DNA from: Superficieibacter sp. 1612_C1
GTDB taxonomy: Bacteria > Pseudomonadota > Gammaproteobacteria > Enterobacterales > Enterobacteriaceae
Reading direction: 5' to 3'
Length of the DNA: 64,000 nt
NCBI RefSeq assembly: GCF_015234305.1
Contig: NZ_JADGMI010000009.1
Span: forward strand, 48,480 to 112,479
In this document: in pieces, positions 1-8,848 of the stretch
Layout of the letters: every line of letters starts with the position of its first letter
Numbering within the stretch: the stretch's first letter is position 1
Notes under the pieces: model-generated
The model's input: the letters and a program-made list of their open reading frames with translations, nothing else
Told to the model about the DNA's origin: nothing
The model's database searches: none
Program-made: the position numbers and the translations under genes

Positions 1-30
1 ACGCCATCCCGATGAATCACTGGATGGCGT
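1..30 (-). terminator. Hairpin downstream of pldA
   Basis: A perfect 9-bp inverted repeat (acgccatcc at the window start against ggatggcgt at 22-30) lies 7 bases beyond the pldA stop codon. On the minus strand it forms a stem-loop typical of an intrinsic terminator; any T-tract would fall outside the window, so termination is inferred. Confidence 0.6.
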
Positions 31-37
31 TAATTAA

Positions 38-913
38 TCAGAATAGATCGTTCAGCATCACACCCACACCAACGCGGGTTTGATTAAAGTTATAATCAAT
101 AAGCGACTCACCATAACCGCTATACACCTGGGTATAGAGACGCACATGCTTCGACACCGGATAGCTGACACCCAGCTCCGCGCCGCCGTAGCCCGTATTC
201 CAGTTATATTGCCCTTTCGCGCTCAGAACCGCCTCGCCAAGCTGATAACCGAGCTTAAGCTGGTAATAACCCATGTATTTGGTGATATCCGGGTTGTCAT
301 CCGTGCTGCCCAGCACGTACCACGGTTTCACTTCAACCAGCCAGTTGCCGTTTTGCGCCATTAAACGCGTATAGGCGCGGTTCCAGCTACGCGATGTCGG
401 ATCGGAGCGGCCGTTGGAGTCGTGGTTGTAACCGACCTCGATATCGCGTAGTGACCAGTCACCCAGGCGGTAATCGGTCGCAAAACCGAGAAAAAGCTGA
501 GGCTCATAGTTCGTCTCGCGGAACGGTGACGATTCACCGCTATTCGACAGCTGCCACCATGACTTTTGCGTATAGGACGCGCCCAGCACCGAATTCGGGC
601 CAAGAATGCCACGCCAGAACGGAAATGCCAGGCTAAGCTGGAATTTCACTTCATCTTTGCGCGCGTTATCCGCCCAGTTGTAGGTGTTGATCGCCTCTTT
701 ATTGAGGTCGCTGGTCCAGGTATAAAGCACATAGTTTGAATCATATGGATACAACGTGAACGGATTGTCATGCTCCTGCAAAAGGTTAGCAATGATACTG
801 CCGCGGACCGCAGGCGCATCGTGCACCTCTTTAACCGTGGCCTCCTGCGCGCAGGCCAAAAAGGGCAATAGCGCCACTAACGCGGTCAACCTGGCCAAAG
901 ACTTACGCTTCAA
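38..913 (-). CDS. pldA: Outer membrane phospholipase A
   Basis: OMPLA hydrolyses acyl ester bonds of phospholipids that have reached the outer leaflet of the outer membrane; it is a 12-stranded beta-barrel, active as a calcium-bound dimer. The mature part matches E. coli PldA almost throughout, including the active-site region YNHDSNGRSD with the catalytic His and Ser, and it ends in Phe like other barrel proteins. The N-terminus is a signal peptide (basic KRK, hydrophobic core, cleavage after the Ala before QEATVKEV). I choose a TTG start at 913 because AGGAG sits 7 bases upstream and it gives a normal signal peptide and 291 residues; the ATG at 967 would add 18 unlikely residues. Transcribed divergently from yigI. 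Confidence 0.95.
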   Translation of the reverse strand: MKRKSLARLTALVALLPFLACAQEATVKEVHDAPAVRGSIIANLLQEHDNPFTLYPYDSNYVLYTWTSDLNKEAINTYNWADNARKDEVKFQLSLAFPFWRGILGPNSVLGASYTQKSWWQLSNSGESSPFRETNYEPQLFLGFATDYRLGDWSLRDIEVGYNHDSNGRSDPTSRSWNRAYTRLMAQNGNWLVEVKPWYVLGSTDDNPDITKYMGYYQLKLGYQLGEAVLSAKGQYNWNTGYGGAELGVSYPVSKHVRLYTQVYSGYGESLIDYNFNQTRVGVGVMLNDLF

Positions 914-1077
914 TTGAGTGCTCCTGAAAAAAATGAGTATGTTTGTATATAACTGGCTAACAAGCATTCTACATATTTCTCATTTTGATGCCTATCAAAG
1001 GTGATTCGGATCTGGCATTCAACAAATCACAAGCATAAAATCAACATATAATTAACAATCAGCAAAATGAGCCTTTT

Positions 1078-1545
1078 ATGTCAGCCGTACTTACCGCCGA
1101 AGACACCCTCCGCATGGTAGGCGAGATTTTTGTCTACCATATGCCTTTTAATCGCGCGCTCGGCCTGGAGCTGGACCGCTACGAGAAAGAGTTTGCTCAG
1201 TTGAGTTTTAATAACCAGCCGATGATGGTGGGCAACTGGGCGCAAAGCATTCTGCACGGCGGCGTGATCGCCTCGGCGCTGGACGTGGCCGCGGGACTGG
1301 TCTGCGTAGGCAGTACGCTGACCCGCCACGATGCCATCAGCGAAGAGGAGCTGCGTCAGCGTCTTTCAAGGATGGGCACCATCGATTTGCGCGTCGATTA
1401 TCTGCGTCCGGGACGCGGCAACCGCTTCACGGCCACCAGCAGTTTGCTGCGTGCCGGGAACAAAGTCGCCGTAGCGCGCGTGGAATTACATAACGAAGAA
1501 CAGGTTTACATCGCCAGCGCAACCGCCACTTATATGGTGGGTTGA
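1078..1545 (+). CDS. yigI: Acyl-CoA thioesterase YigI (hotdog fold)
   Basis: A 155-residue hotdog-fold protein nearly identical in length and sequence to E. coli YigI, which is described as a medium- and long-chain acyl-CoA thioesterase. The central segment [17 protein letters not shown] is the helix typical of PaaI-type thioesterases, and VDYLRPGRG begins the second half of the fold. Cytoplasmic. It precedes rarD by about 50 bases on the same strand and may share transcripts with it. Confidence 0.92.
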   Translation: MSAVLTAEDTLRMVGEIFVYHMPFNRALGLELDRYEKEFAQLSFNNQPMMVGNWAQSILHGGVIASALDVAAGLVCVGSTLTRHDAISEEELRQRLSRMGTIDLRVDYLRPGRGNRFTATSSLLRAGNKVAVARVELHNEEQVYIASATATYMVG

Positions 1546-1596
1546 GCCAGTAAATTCGGGTAGACTGGAGTTACTTTTTTGTAACGAGTTTTTCCG

Positions 1597-2490
1597 ATGG
1601 ATGCTAAACAAACGCGGCAAGGAGTGTTGCTCGCCCTTGCTGCCTATTTTATCTGGGGCATCGCTCCCGCCTACTTCAAGCTGATTTACTACGTTCCGGC
1701 CAATGAAATCCTGACCCACCGCGTGATCTGGTCCTTCTTTTTTATGCTGGCGCTGATCAGCATTAGCCGTCAGTGGACGCAGGTCAAAAAACTGCTGGCG
1801 ACGCCGAAAAAAATCTTTCTGCTGGCGCTTTCCGCCGTGCTGATCGGCGGCAACTGGCTGCTGTTTATCTGGGCGGTGAATAATCATCACATGCTCGAAG
1901 CGAGCCTCGGTTACTTTATTAACCCCCTGGTGAATATCGTGCTGGGAATGATTTTTCTCGGCGAGCGTTTTCGCCGGATGCAGTGGCTGGCGGTGATCCT
2001 CGCGACCTGCGGCGTGCTGGTGCAGCTCTGGACCTTCGGTTCTCTGCCATTGATTGCCCTGGGCCTGGCCTTCAGCTTTGCCTTCTACGGTCTGGTACGT
2101 AAGAAAATCGCCGTGGATGCACAAACCGGCATGCTGGTTGAAACGCTGTGGCTGTTGCCGGTAGCGGCCATCTGGCTGTTTGGCATCGCCGACAGCGCGA
2201 CCAGCCATATGGGGCAAAATTCGTGGTCATTGAACCTGCTGCTAATCGCCGCGGGCATCGTCACCACTATTCCGCTGCTGTGCTTTACCGGTGCTGCCAC
2301 GCGTCTGCGGCTCTCCACGCTGGGCTTTTTCCAGTATATTGGCCCGACGCTGATGTTTCTGCTGGCGGTGGTGTTTTATGACGAGCATCCGGGCGCGGAC
2401 AAAATGGTGACGTTCGCCTTTATCTGGGTCGCGCTGGCGATTTTTATCATTGATGCGTTGTATACCCAACGTCGCTTGCGTAAAAGATAG
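1597..2490 (+). CDS. rarD: EamA-family transporter RarD
   Basis: Inner membrane protein of the drug/metabolite transporter superfamily, 297 residues, with about ten hydrophobic segments in two EamA repeats. It closely matches E. coli RarD, long annotated as a chloramphenicol-sensitivity protein; its physiological substrate is not established. The start ATG fits the family N-terminus (MDAKQTRQGVLLALAAYFIWG). An imperfect GC-rich hairpin followed by five T residues lies just downstream, near 2503-2530. Confidence 0.92.
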   Translation: MDAKQTRQGVLLALAAYFIWGIAPAYFKLIYYVPANEILTHRVIWSFFFMLALISISRQWTQVKKLLATPKKIFLLALSAVLIGGNWLLFIWAVNNHHMLEASLGYFINPLVNIVLGMIFLGERFRRMQWLAVILATCGVLVQLWTFGSLPLIALGLAFSFAFYGLVRKKIAVDAQTGMLVETLWLLPVAAIWLFGIADSATSHMGQNSWSLNLLLIAAGIVTTIPLLCFTGAATRLRLSTLGFFQYIGPTLMFLLAVVFYDEHPGADKMVTFAFIWVALAIFIIDALYTQRRLRKR

Positions 2491-2502
2491 TTCTTATAAT
2501 TG

Positions 2503-2530
2503 ATGGTCGGTCAGGTGATCGGCCGTTTTT
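2503..2530 (+). terminator. Weak hairpin after rarD
   Basis: A short stem (ggtcg paired with cggcc, one G-T wobble) is followed by gttttt about 30 bases past the rarD stop. It could end rarD transcription before the AT-rich insert. The short stem makes the call tentative. Confidence 0.35.
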
Positions 2531-2642
2531 CTAAGGAAAAGCGCCTGCACTACAGCAAGCAGGAATAAATGCACGATATTGCTACCCGTAGTCATTTATG
2601 ATAATGTGCAGAATATCGATAGATAATACATAAGGATTGTGT

Positions 2643-3935
2643 ATGTCTTTTTCAACTGGTGACATCTTTCTTTTTTTTATATGCCTCTTTTTCTGGTACG
2701 CTACACCAGTTATTTATATCCTGTTAACTGTTTACGGCATCCTAAAGAAAAAAGAACACACAATACTCATCAAAACATTAGCAATCGCTAATTTACTCAT
2801 TGTCTGTAATATTATTTATTACATAGTAACGCTGAATGATTTATCTTACAGTGATAGCCATCTCTGTTTTATATCGATCAGCTTAGCTGTTTTTTCCCCC
2901 GCCTCTTTTTCACTATTTATCAATAATCAAAAGAAGACCACATTTTATACTTACCTCATTCTTTTTTGTATATCGTTTTTCGGGTACAATGCCTATTACT
3001 TTTCAGGAAAAATCGCTCAAGATCATGAAGTGATGATTAAGTCTTCGTTAGAAAAAGGCAATTTAGAAAAATTACAACATATATTCAACAATGGATGCCC
3101 TGACCAAAACATCACACTTCATTACTTAAGAATAATGGCTAAGGATGAAATCTATCCCCAGCAATCTTTTAACTTTCTGTTGAACTGCATGGATAAAAAC
3201 CTGGAATCTGGATATTCTAGTAATAATTTTTCCACCTATTACCAGGACGCAATAACCGGTGACAATATAAATAACCATCTGCTGAATTTATTAGTTTTCA
3301 ATTACTATAATTATTTAAATGAAAATGACAAGAAAAATCTTGTGGTACATCTTATTAGTACCATAAACTATCAGAGTGACAATAAAGAAAGACAACAAAT
3401 TGCAGATCGCCTCAATATTCTTATAGATAACCATCCGGAATTAACAAAATTTATAAAGGTAGATGATAAATATATTCTATTGATGATAGAACAGGGTAAC
3501 AAATTTATGATCAACTATCTTAAACCATATTATTCCATCAATAATAACAATTGGCTTCTGGCAATAAGTGTATTATCTAAAGATAATACAAAAATCATCA
3601 TGGAAATTGAAAAAGACAAAACCATTTTAAACATAAAGATTCTTAGTTCAGTTGGCGGCATATGGGGTACGAGGGATGTTGAATTACTAAGTTATATCTT
3701 TAGATATGGTTCAGCAGATTTAATCAACTGGCTGTTAAATCACTCACTGGATAACACTGCCAAATTTGATTATCAGGATCAAATTTTTAGCTATGATAGC
3801 CAACAGGATAAATTCTATTGTAGAAATTACCTTTTGGAATATATCAGTTTTAATCCTGATTTAACTGACAAAAGCACACAGTCGATTAGCCTGGAGTTAA
3901 AGAAAAGAAGCCGTTGCCCGGCAACATCAGATTAA
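2643..3935 (+). CDS. AT-rich membrane protein of unknown function
   Basis: I do not recognise this 430-residue protein. Its first ~125 residues contain four hydrophobic segments (about 8-31, 43-62, 73-92 and 99-118), followed by a long soluble part rich in Asn, Lys, Ile and Tyr. The soluble part begins with a helix pair resembling a degenerate ankyrin-type unit (KGNLEKLQHIFNNG). The ATG at 2643 has AAGGA six bases upstream; an in-frame TTG at 2637 is less likely. Base composition is far more AT-rich than the neighbours, pointing to horizontal acquisition. It occupies the rarD/corA interval where E. coli has yigG and yigF. After its TAA stop the same frame stays open for 195 codons into a separate remnant. 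Confidence 0.7.
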   Translation: MSFSTGDIFLFFICLFFWYATPVIYILLTVYGILKKKEHTILIKTLAIANLLIVCNIIYYIVTLNDLSYSDSHLCFISISLAVFSPASFSLFINNQKKTTFYTYLILFCISFFGYNAYYFSGKIAQDHEVMIKSSLEKGNLEKLQHIFNNGCPDQNITLHYLRIMAKDEIYPQQSFNFLLNCMDKNLESGYSSNNFSTYYQDAITGDNINNHLLNLLVFNYYNYLNENDKKNLVVHLISTINYQSDNKERQQIADRLNILIDNHPELTKFIKVDDKYILLMIEQGNKFMINYLKPYYSINNNNWLLAISVLSKDNTKIIMEIEKDKTILNIKILSSVGGIWGTRDVELLSYIFRYGSADLINWLLNHSLDNTAKFDYQDQIFSYDSQQDKFYCRNYLLEYISFNPDLTDKSTQSISLELKKRSRCPATSD

Positions 3936-4523
3936 GGACAATATAATCTCGCTGAGCACCTTGATGATAGTGAAATTATCAGCAAGATCGCCATTCCTCA
4001 CCCGCCCCAAAATGCCTGGCAACGCGCAAAAGAGCTCTATATATGCGCTGCTGTACAAGGATATCAAAGCGCGTGGGGCGATGCTGCCGCTCTTGAGCTA
4101 CGCTTTGGCTCAGATGAAAGCGTAATGCCATTATTACAGCGTGGGATTACGGCTGGTTCTACACGTTCAGCGATATTATTAGAGGCAATTTTCAATGGCC
4201 AGCCACTCGACCAGATATTTGGCAGAGAAAAAATAACGCGCCAAAAACTAAATATTAAGCCAGACCCGGAGCGGGCAAGACGTTACGAAATCTACTTTCA
4301 GTTTTTGTTATCCAATCAAAAGAGTTTCGTCGTCTCGAATGTAATCATTCCTGATGTGAACAAGTATATGCCACTGCCTCCCGCCCCGCTTCCCGAGTGG
4401 GATGGCATACTGCCACAGCAAAAACCTGCGATGGTGGCAGTAGAAAAGCCTTCGGAAGCGCTGATTAAAAAATTATGCCATAAAGAAAATCTCGATCCCG
4501 CCAGCGGTAGGCCAATGAACTAA
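3936..4523 (+). pseudogene. C-terminal remnant of SEL1/DUF6396-like protein
   Basis: Translating directly after the TAA at 3933-3935 in the same frame gives 195 open codons ending in the TAA at 4521. It has SEL1-like helical features (WQRAKELYICAAVQGYQSAW) and a tail LPEWDG...EKPSEALIKKL...LDPASGRPM. From memory, that tail is typical of DUF6396-containing proteins found with enterobacterial effector and accessory genes. No start codon occurs before the internal ATG at 4125, so a full gene is not present. The 5' part seems lost, possibly by recombination with the 3' end of the upstream gene. GC content is higher than in the upstream ORF, suggesting a different origin. The short product from 4125 (132 residues) could be made, but no good ribosome site is seen. 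Confidence 0.6.
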
Positions 4524-4528
4524 AGCAG

Positions 4529-4555
4529 AGGCGTCTTTCAGGACGAAAGCCGCCT
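4529..4555. terminator. Possible convergent terminator, insert/corA
   Basis: Near-palindrome aggcgtctttc / gaaagccgcct with one mismatch and a 4-base loop, between the convergent remnant ORF and corA. The position suits a shared terminator, but a strong T-tract is absent on both sides. Confidence 0.4.
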
Positions 4556-4560
4556 TCGGT

Positions 4561-5511
4561 TTAAAGCCAGTTCTTGCGCTTAAAGTACAGATACGGTGCC
4601 AGCCCCGCGAGGATCATAAAGATAATCGCCCCCGGATAGCCAAAGCTCCATTTCAGCTCCGGCATAAACTCAAAGTTCATTCCGTAGCTGGAAGCCACCA
4701 GCGTCGGCGGCAGGAAGACCACGGAGACCACCGAGAAGATCTTAATGATGCGGTTCTGCTCGATGTTGATAAAACCCATCGCCGCCTGCATCAGGAAGTT
4801 CACTTTCTGGAACAGGGATTCGTTGTGCGGCAGCAGGGATTCGATATCGCGCAGGATCTCACGCGCCTGCTCCAGTTGCCCCCCCGGTAGACGCGCTTTG
4901 CGCACCAGGAAGTTCAGCGCGCGCTGGGTATCCATCAGACACAGGCGGACTTTCCAGCCGATATCTTCCAGCTCAGCCAGCGTGGAAAGCGCTTCATCGT
5001 ATTCGTCGCCCTGATGGCCTTCCATAATCACCCGGCTCAGTTTTTCCAGGTCACTGTAGATGTTTTCGATTTCATCCGCCAGCTGTTCGATTTTGGTTTC
5101 AAACAGGTCAAGCAGCAGCTCGTAAGCGTTGCCATCCACCATCTCCTGGCTGCGGGCGCGCATACGGTATAAACGAAATGCGGGTAGCTCACGCTCACGC
5201 AGGGTAAACAGGCGGCCTTCACGAATGGTGAATGCCACGGTGGAGTTACCGGCGTGATCTTCTGCATCTTCGAAGAAGAAAAAGGAGTGAATATGCAGGC
5301 CGTCTTCGTCTTCAAAAAAACGTGCCGATGCCTCGATGTCTTCCAGTTCGGGGCGGGTGGCCAGATTCTGGCCCAAATCCGTTTGCACACGGTGTCGTTC
5401 TTCATCGTCCGGCTCGACTAAATCCACCCATACCGAGCTGGCAAGGTGATTGATTTCATCAGCTTCGAGACGAATCAGACGATTATTTTCCAGTTGAAAT
5501 GCGCTCAGCAT
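4561..5511 (-). CDS. corA: Magnesium/cobalt transporter CorA
   Basis: Principal Mg2+ influx channel of the inner membrane, also passing Co2+ and Ni2+; a homopentamer with a large cytoplasmic funnel and two C-terminal membrane helices. The signature YGMN follows the first helix near residue 281, and the protein ends in the basic stretch YFKRKNWL. The ATG at 5511 gives the standard 316 residues and is preceded by GGGAG with suitable spacing; upstream in-frame starts only add leader sequence. The corL leader peptide and a strong hairpin lie between promoter and gene, indicating transcriptional control within the leader as described in Salmonella. Confidence 0.97.
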   Translation of the reverse strand: MLSAFQLENNRLIRLEADEINHLASSVWVDLVEPDDEERHRVQTDLGQNLATRPELEDIEASARFFEDEDGLHIHSFFFFEDAEDHAGNSTVAFTIREGRLFTLRERELPAFRLYRMRARSQEMVDGNAYELLLDLFETKIEQLADEIENIYSDLEKLSRVIMEGHQGDEYDEALSTLAELEDIGWKVRLCLMDTQRALNFLVRKARLPGGQLEQAREILRDIESLLPHNESLFQKVNFLMQAAMGFINIEQNRIIKIFSVVSVVFLPPTLVASSYGMNFEFMPELKWSFGYPGAIIFMILAGLAPYLYFKRKNWL

Positions 5512-5634
5512 GACCGGGACTCCCAATGCAAAAATTATCGGACAGTTCGGTGGGCACACAGAAACAATTGGGTTTCAGACCATTAAACAGCCTGACTCAG
5601 CGCGACGGGAAAAAAGAGAAGTCGCTGACAACCG

Positions 5635-5666
5635 CTAAGGCTATCAGCAAAAAGGGATAGCCTTAG
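5635..5666 (-). promoter_or_regulatory. corA leader hairpin overlapping corL stop
   Basis: An 11-bp perfect stem (5635-5645 with 5656-5666) closes a 10-base loop and covers the last codon and stop of corL. A ribosome finishing corL would disrupt it. The arrangement fits the known Salmonella corA leader, where corL translation decides between alternative RNA structures and Rho-dependent termination. Confidence 0.6.
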
Positions 5667-5719
5667 GAGTTGATCCTGGATGACAGGATAATGAGCCAGT
5701 ATCTACTGGGTGTGTCCAA
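5663..5719 (-). CDS. corL: corA leader peptide CorL
   Basis: An 18-codon reading frame (LDTPSRYWLIILSSRINS with the initial TTG read as Met) lies about 150 bases upstream of corA on the same strand. AGAGGA stands 8 bases before the TTG. In Salmonella, translation of corL couples Mg2+ level to Rho-dependent termination in the corA leader; position, size and the overlapping hairpin match that system. The identification rests on position and remembered similarity. Confidence 0.7.
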   Translation of the reverse strand: MDTPSRYWLIILSSRINS

Positions 5720-5867
5720 GGCGAATGTCCTCTTAGCGTAATCGTGCGCGCATGTTACGCCAGCAGAAATTTGCCGTCAACACGCAACGGGACGCCAATG
5801 AGCAATAATTGCCCCTCCGTCATTAAGGCTAGCAGAATATTGCAAAATAATGATATTTTTCTTAAGG

Positions 5868-8030
5868 TTACACTGTTTCCAGTTTCGCGTACGCCGCCAC
5901 CAGCCATTTGATCCCCTGCCCCTGGAAGGCGACCTGCAAACGGCTGTGTTCGCCGCTACCTTCGAGGTTCACGATGGTGCCTTCGCCGAATTTTGCATGG
6001 CGAACGCGCTGGCCCAGCTTGTAGCCGGTATCATTTTCGGAAATAGGCGTGCCCATCCGCTGATGGTTGACCGGGCGGCTGATACTGGCGCGCAGGCGTA
6101 CCTCTTCCACACATTCCTCAGGCAGCTCGCCGATAAAGCGCGATGGACGGTGGTAAACCTCTTTGCCATACAGACGGCGCGTTTCGGCGTAGGTCATGGT
6201 GAGCTTTTGCATGGCGCGCGTGACGCCAACGTAGGCAAGACGACGTTCCTCTTCCAGACGTCCGCCTTCATCCAGCGACATTTGGCTGGGGAACATGCCT
6301 TCTTCGACACCGACGATAAACACCTGCGGGAACTCCAGCCCTTTGGCGGAGTGCAGGGTCATCAACTGAACGGCATCCTGCCAGGTGTCCGCCTGCCCTT
6401 CGCCTGCCTCCAGCGCGGCGTGGGAAAGGAACGCCTGAAGCGGCATCAGATCTTCGTCTTCGTCGTTGTAGCTGAACTGGCGCGTCGCCGTCACCAGTTC
6501 CTCTAAGTTTTCGATACGCGTCTGGCCCTTTTCGCCTTTCTCCTGCTCGTACATCATCCGCAGGCCGGAGTCTTTGATTACCCGGTCGGTCTGGACATGG
6601 AGCGGCATATCGGCGGTTTCCTGCGCCAGCGCGTCGATCAGTTCAAGGAAGCGTTGCAAAGCACTGGCGGCGCGTCCTGCCAGCGCCTTCTCCTGAAGCA
6701 GTTCGCGACAGGCTTGCCATAGTGTAAGCTGGCGCTCGCGCGACGCCTGGCGGATCACGTCCAGCGTGCGATCGCCAATGCCGCGCGTCGGCGTGTTGAC
6801 CACGCGCTCGAATGCCGCATCATCGTTACGGTTAGCGATCAGACGCAGGTAAGAAAGTGCGTCTTTGATTTCCTGACGTTCGAAGAATCGCATGCCGCCG
6901 TAAATCCGGTACGGCATACCGACCTGCAATAACGCCTCTTCCAGCACGCGCGACTGGGCGTTGCTGCGGTAGAGAATGGCGCAGTGCTCCAGCGCGCCGC
7001 CGTTCTCCTGCCAGGTTTTAATGCGGTTGACCACAAAGCGCGCTTCATCCAGCTCGTTAAAGGCGCAGTACAGCGAAATCGGCTCGCCTTCGCTGCCGTC
7101 GGTCCACAGCTTTTTGCCCAGCCGACCGTTGTTGTTTTCAATCAGGGCGTTAGCCGCGCTGAGAATGTTGCTGGTAGAACGGTAGTTTTGCTCCAGACGA
7201 ATAGTCTGCGCGCCGGGAAAGTCGTTGAGGAAGCGCTGGATATTTTCTACCTGCGCCCCGCGCCAGCCGTAGATGGACTGATCGTCGTCGCCAACGATCA
7301 TCACTTTACCGGTATCGCCCGCCAGCAGGCGGATCCACGCGTACTGAATGTTGTTGGTATCCTGGAATTCATCCACCAGGATATTGGTAAAACGCTCGCG
7401 GTAGTGCTGAAGAATGTGCGGTTTGTTGAGCCACAGCTCATGAGCGCGCAGCAGCAGCTCGGCAAAATCGACCAGCCCGGCGCGATCGCAGGCTTCCTGG
7501 TAGGCCTGATAGACCTTCTGCCAGGTCTGCTCGACCGGATTGCCGTAGCTCTGGATATGGTGCGGGCGCAGCCCTTCGTCTTTCTGGCCGTTGATGTACC
7601 ACATGGCCTGACGCGGCGGCCACTGCTTCTCATCCAGGTTCATCGCTTTAATAAGACGTTTGAGCAGGCGTAGCTGATCTTCGCTGTCGAGGATCTGGAA
7701 ATCCTGTGGCAGCCCGGCATCCAGATGGTGCGCGCGCAGCAGGCGGTGCGCCAGCCCGTGGAATGTACCGACCCACATCCCGCCCTGGCTGGTGCCCATC
7801 AGTTGACCAATACGGTGGCGCATCTCGGCCGCCGCTTTGTTGGTAAAGGTCACGGCCATGACAGAGTATGGCGAGCAATTTTCCACGCTCAACAGCCATG
7901 CGATACGGTGCACCAGCACCCGCGTCTTACCACTACCCGCGCCCGCCAGCACCAGCATGTTGCTGCGCGTCGCGGCTACGGCATCGCGCTGTTTGTCATT
8001 AAGGCTATCGAGCAGGTAAGAAACGTCCAT
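5868..8030 (-). CDS. uvrD: DNA helicase II UvrD
   Basis: Superfamily 1 3'-5' helicase that displaces UvrC and the excised oligonucleotide in nucleotide excision repair, unwinds DNA in MutHLS mismatch repair and clears RecA filaments. Walker A AGAGSGKT lies near residue 30, then the Walker B region DEFQDT, QNYRST and the VTRAMQKL motif; the C-terminal Tudor-like domain (GQRVRHAKFGEGTIVNLEG) binds RNA polymerase. The ATG at 8030 gives the standard 720 residues; GTG at 8036 is a weaker choice. A sigma-70 promoter overlapped by a LexA box lies about 100 bases upstream, inside the 3' end of yigB. Confidence 0.97.
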   Translation of the reverse strand: MDVSYLLDSLNDKQRDAVAATRSNMLVLAGAGSGKTRVLVHRIAWLLSVENCSPYSVMAVTFTNKAAAEMRHRIGQLMGTSQGGMWVGTFHGLAHRLLRAHHLDAGLPQDFQILDSEDQLRLLKRLIKAMNLDEKQWPPRQAMWYINGQKDEGLRPHHIQSYGNPVEQTWQKVYQAYQEACDRAGLVDFAELLLRAHELWLNKPHILQHYRERFTNILVDEFQDTNNIQYAWIRLLAGDTGKVMIVGDDDQSIYGWRGAQVENIQRFLNDFPGAQTIRLEQNYRSTSNILSAANALIENNNGRLGKKLWTDGSEGEPISLYCAFNELDEARFVVNRIKTWQENGGALEHCAILYRSNAQSRVLEEALLQVGMPYRIYGGMRFFERQEIKDALSYLRLIANRNDDAAFERVVNTPTRGIGDRTLDVIRQASRERQLTLWQACRELLQEKALAGRAASALQRFLELIDALAQETADMPLHVQTDRVIKDSGLRMMYEQEKGEKGQTRIENLEELVTATRQFSYNDEDEDLMPLQAFLSHAALEAGEGQADTWQDAVQLMTLHSAKGLEFPQVFIVGVEEGMFPSQMSLDEGGRLEEERRLAYVGVTRAMQKLTMTYAETRRLYGKEVYHRPSRFIGELPEECVEEVRLRASISRPVNHQRMGTPISENDTGYKLGQRVRHAKFGEGTIVNLEGSGEHSRLQVAFQGQGIKWLVAAYAKLETV

Positions 8031-8124
8031 TGGCACCGCCGCGTTGAAAACAGGAAAACCACGAAACGCGCCGGGGCGTTTCGCTTAGTCGACCAGGAAA
8101 ACCCTGGTGATTTATACAATACTG

Positions 8125-8158
8125 CTGGTGATTATATCAGCGTCGAGAGGGATGCCAA
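8125..8158 (-). promoter_or_regulatory. uvrD promoter with LexA box
   Basis: On the minus strand TTGGCA (plus 8153-8158) and TATAAT (plus 8131-8136) are 16 bases apart, a strong sigma-70 promoter pointing at uvrD. The -10 is covered by CTGATATAATCACCAG (8125-8140), which fits the LexA pattern CTG-N10-CAG. E. coli uvrD is SOS-induced through a box in the same place. Confidence 0.65.
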
Positions 8159-8848
8159 CCGGGAAATTTCGATATGCGGTAACAGGCGGCTGTCGGTGGC
8201 CTGCATCAGGTCGGCGTTTTCCGGTTTGATCCAGCAGGCCTGCATGCCGCAACGGATAGCCCCGGCGACGTCGGTGGTCAAATCGTCCCCGACGTGCAGA
8301 ATCTCACCGAGAGGGAGATCCAACCGCTCCGCCGCCAGATGGTACATATCGTGGTAAGGCTTGGAACGCCCATCCGGCCCGGCGCGCAGTACAAATTTAA
8401 AATAATCGTTAAGGCCGAACAGTTCCGGCTGCGCATTACCGTTGGTGATCGCCACCAGCGGCCATTTTTCCGCCAGCGCGGCCAGCGTGTCGTGGGTGGC
8501 CTGTGGCACATCAATACGGCTGCGCCAGGTCGCAAAATTGACCATTGCCGCCTCCGCGCCCGCGGCGGCTTCCTCCCGGCTTAACCCGGCATCCAGCATC
8601 GCCTGCTCAACGGCGCGACGCCGCCATTCGGTGACGTCATGGTAAATTTCCGGTTCCGCCTTACGCAGCGCCTGGCGCAAACGCTGAAAATCACTGTTTT
8701 CCAGCGCCACCAGCGACGGATGATAGTTGCGTAAAAATTTCAGCGTCTCCTGCTCGGTGCGCAGGATCACCGGACGGTTATCATAAAGCGTGTCGTCGAG
8801 ATCAAAGGTCAGCGCTGAGATGTGGCCCAGCGGTCGGTAAAAGCGCAT
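8132..8848 (-). CDS. yigB: HAD phosphatase YigB
   Basis: Haloacid dehalogenase-family phosphatase of 238 residues. In E. coli YigB is one of the enzymes that dephosphorylate 5-amino-6-(5-phospho-D-ribitylamino)uracil in riboflavin synthesis and also acts on FMN. Motif [13 protein letters not shown] is near residue 16, motif [11 protein letters not shown] in the middle and the acidic motif [12 protein letters not shown] near residue 190. It overlaps the xerC stop (TAATG) and is the distal gene of the lptM-dapF-yigA-xerC-yigB operon. Its last codons overlap the uvrD promoter and LexA box. Confidence 0.93.
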   Translation of the reverse strand: MRFYRPLGHISALTFDLDDTLYDNRPVILRTEQETLKFLRNYHPSLVALENSDFQRLRQALRKAEPEIYHDVTEWRRRAVEQAMLDAGLSREEAAAGAEAAMVNFATWRSRIDVPQATHDTLAALAEKWPLVAITNGNAQPELFGLNDYFKFVLRAGPDGRSKPYHDMYHLAAERLDLPLGEILHVGDDLTTDVAGAIRCGMQACWIKPENADLMQATDSRLLPHIEISRLASLSTLI

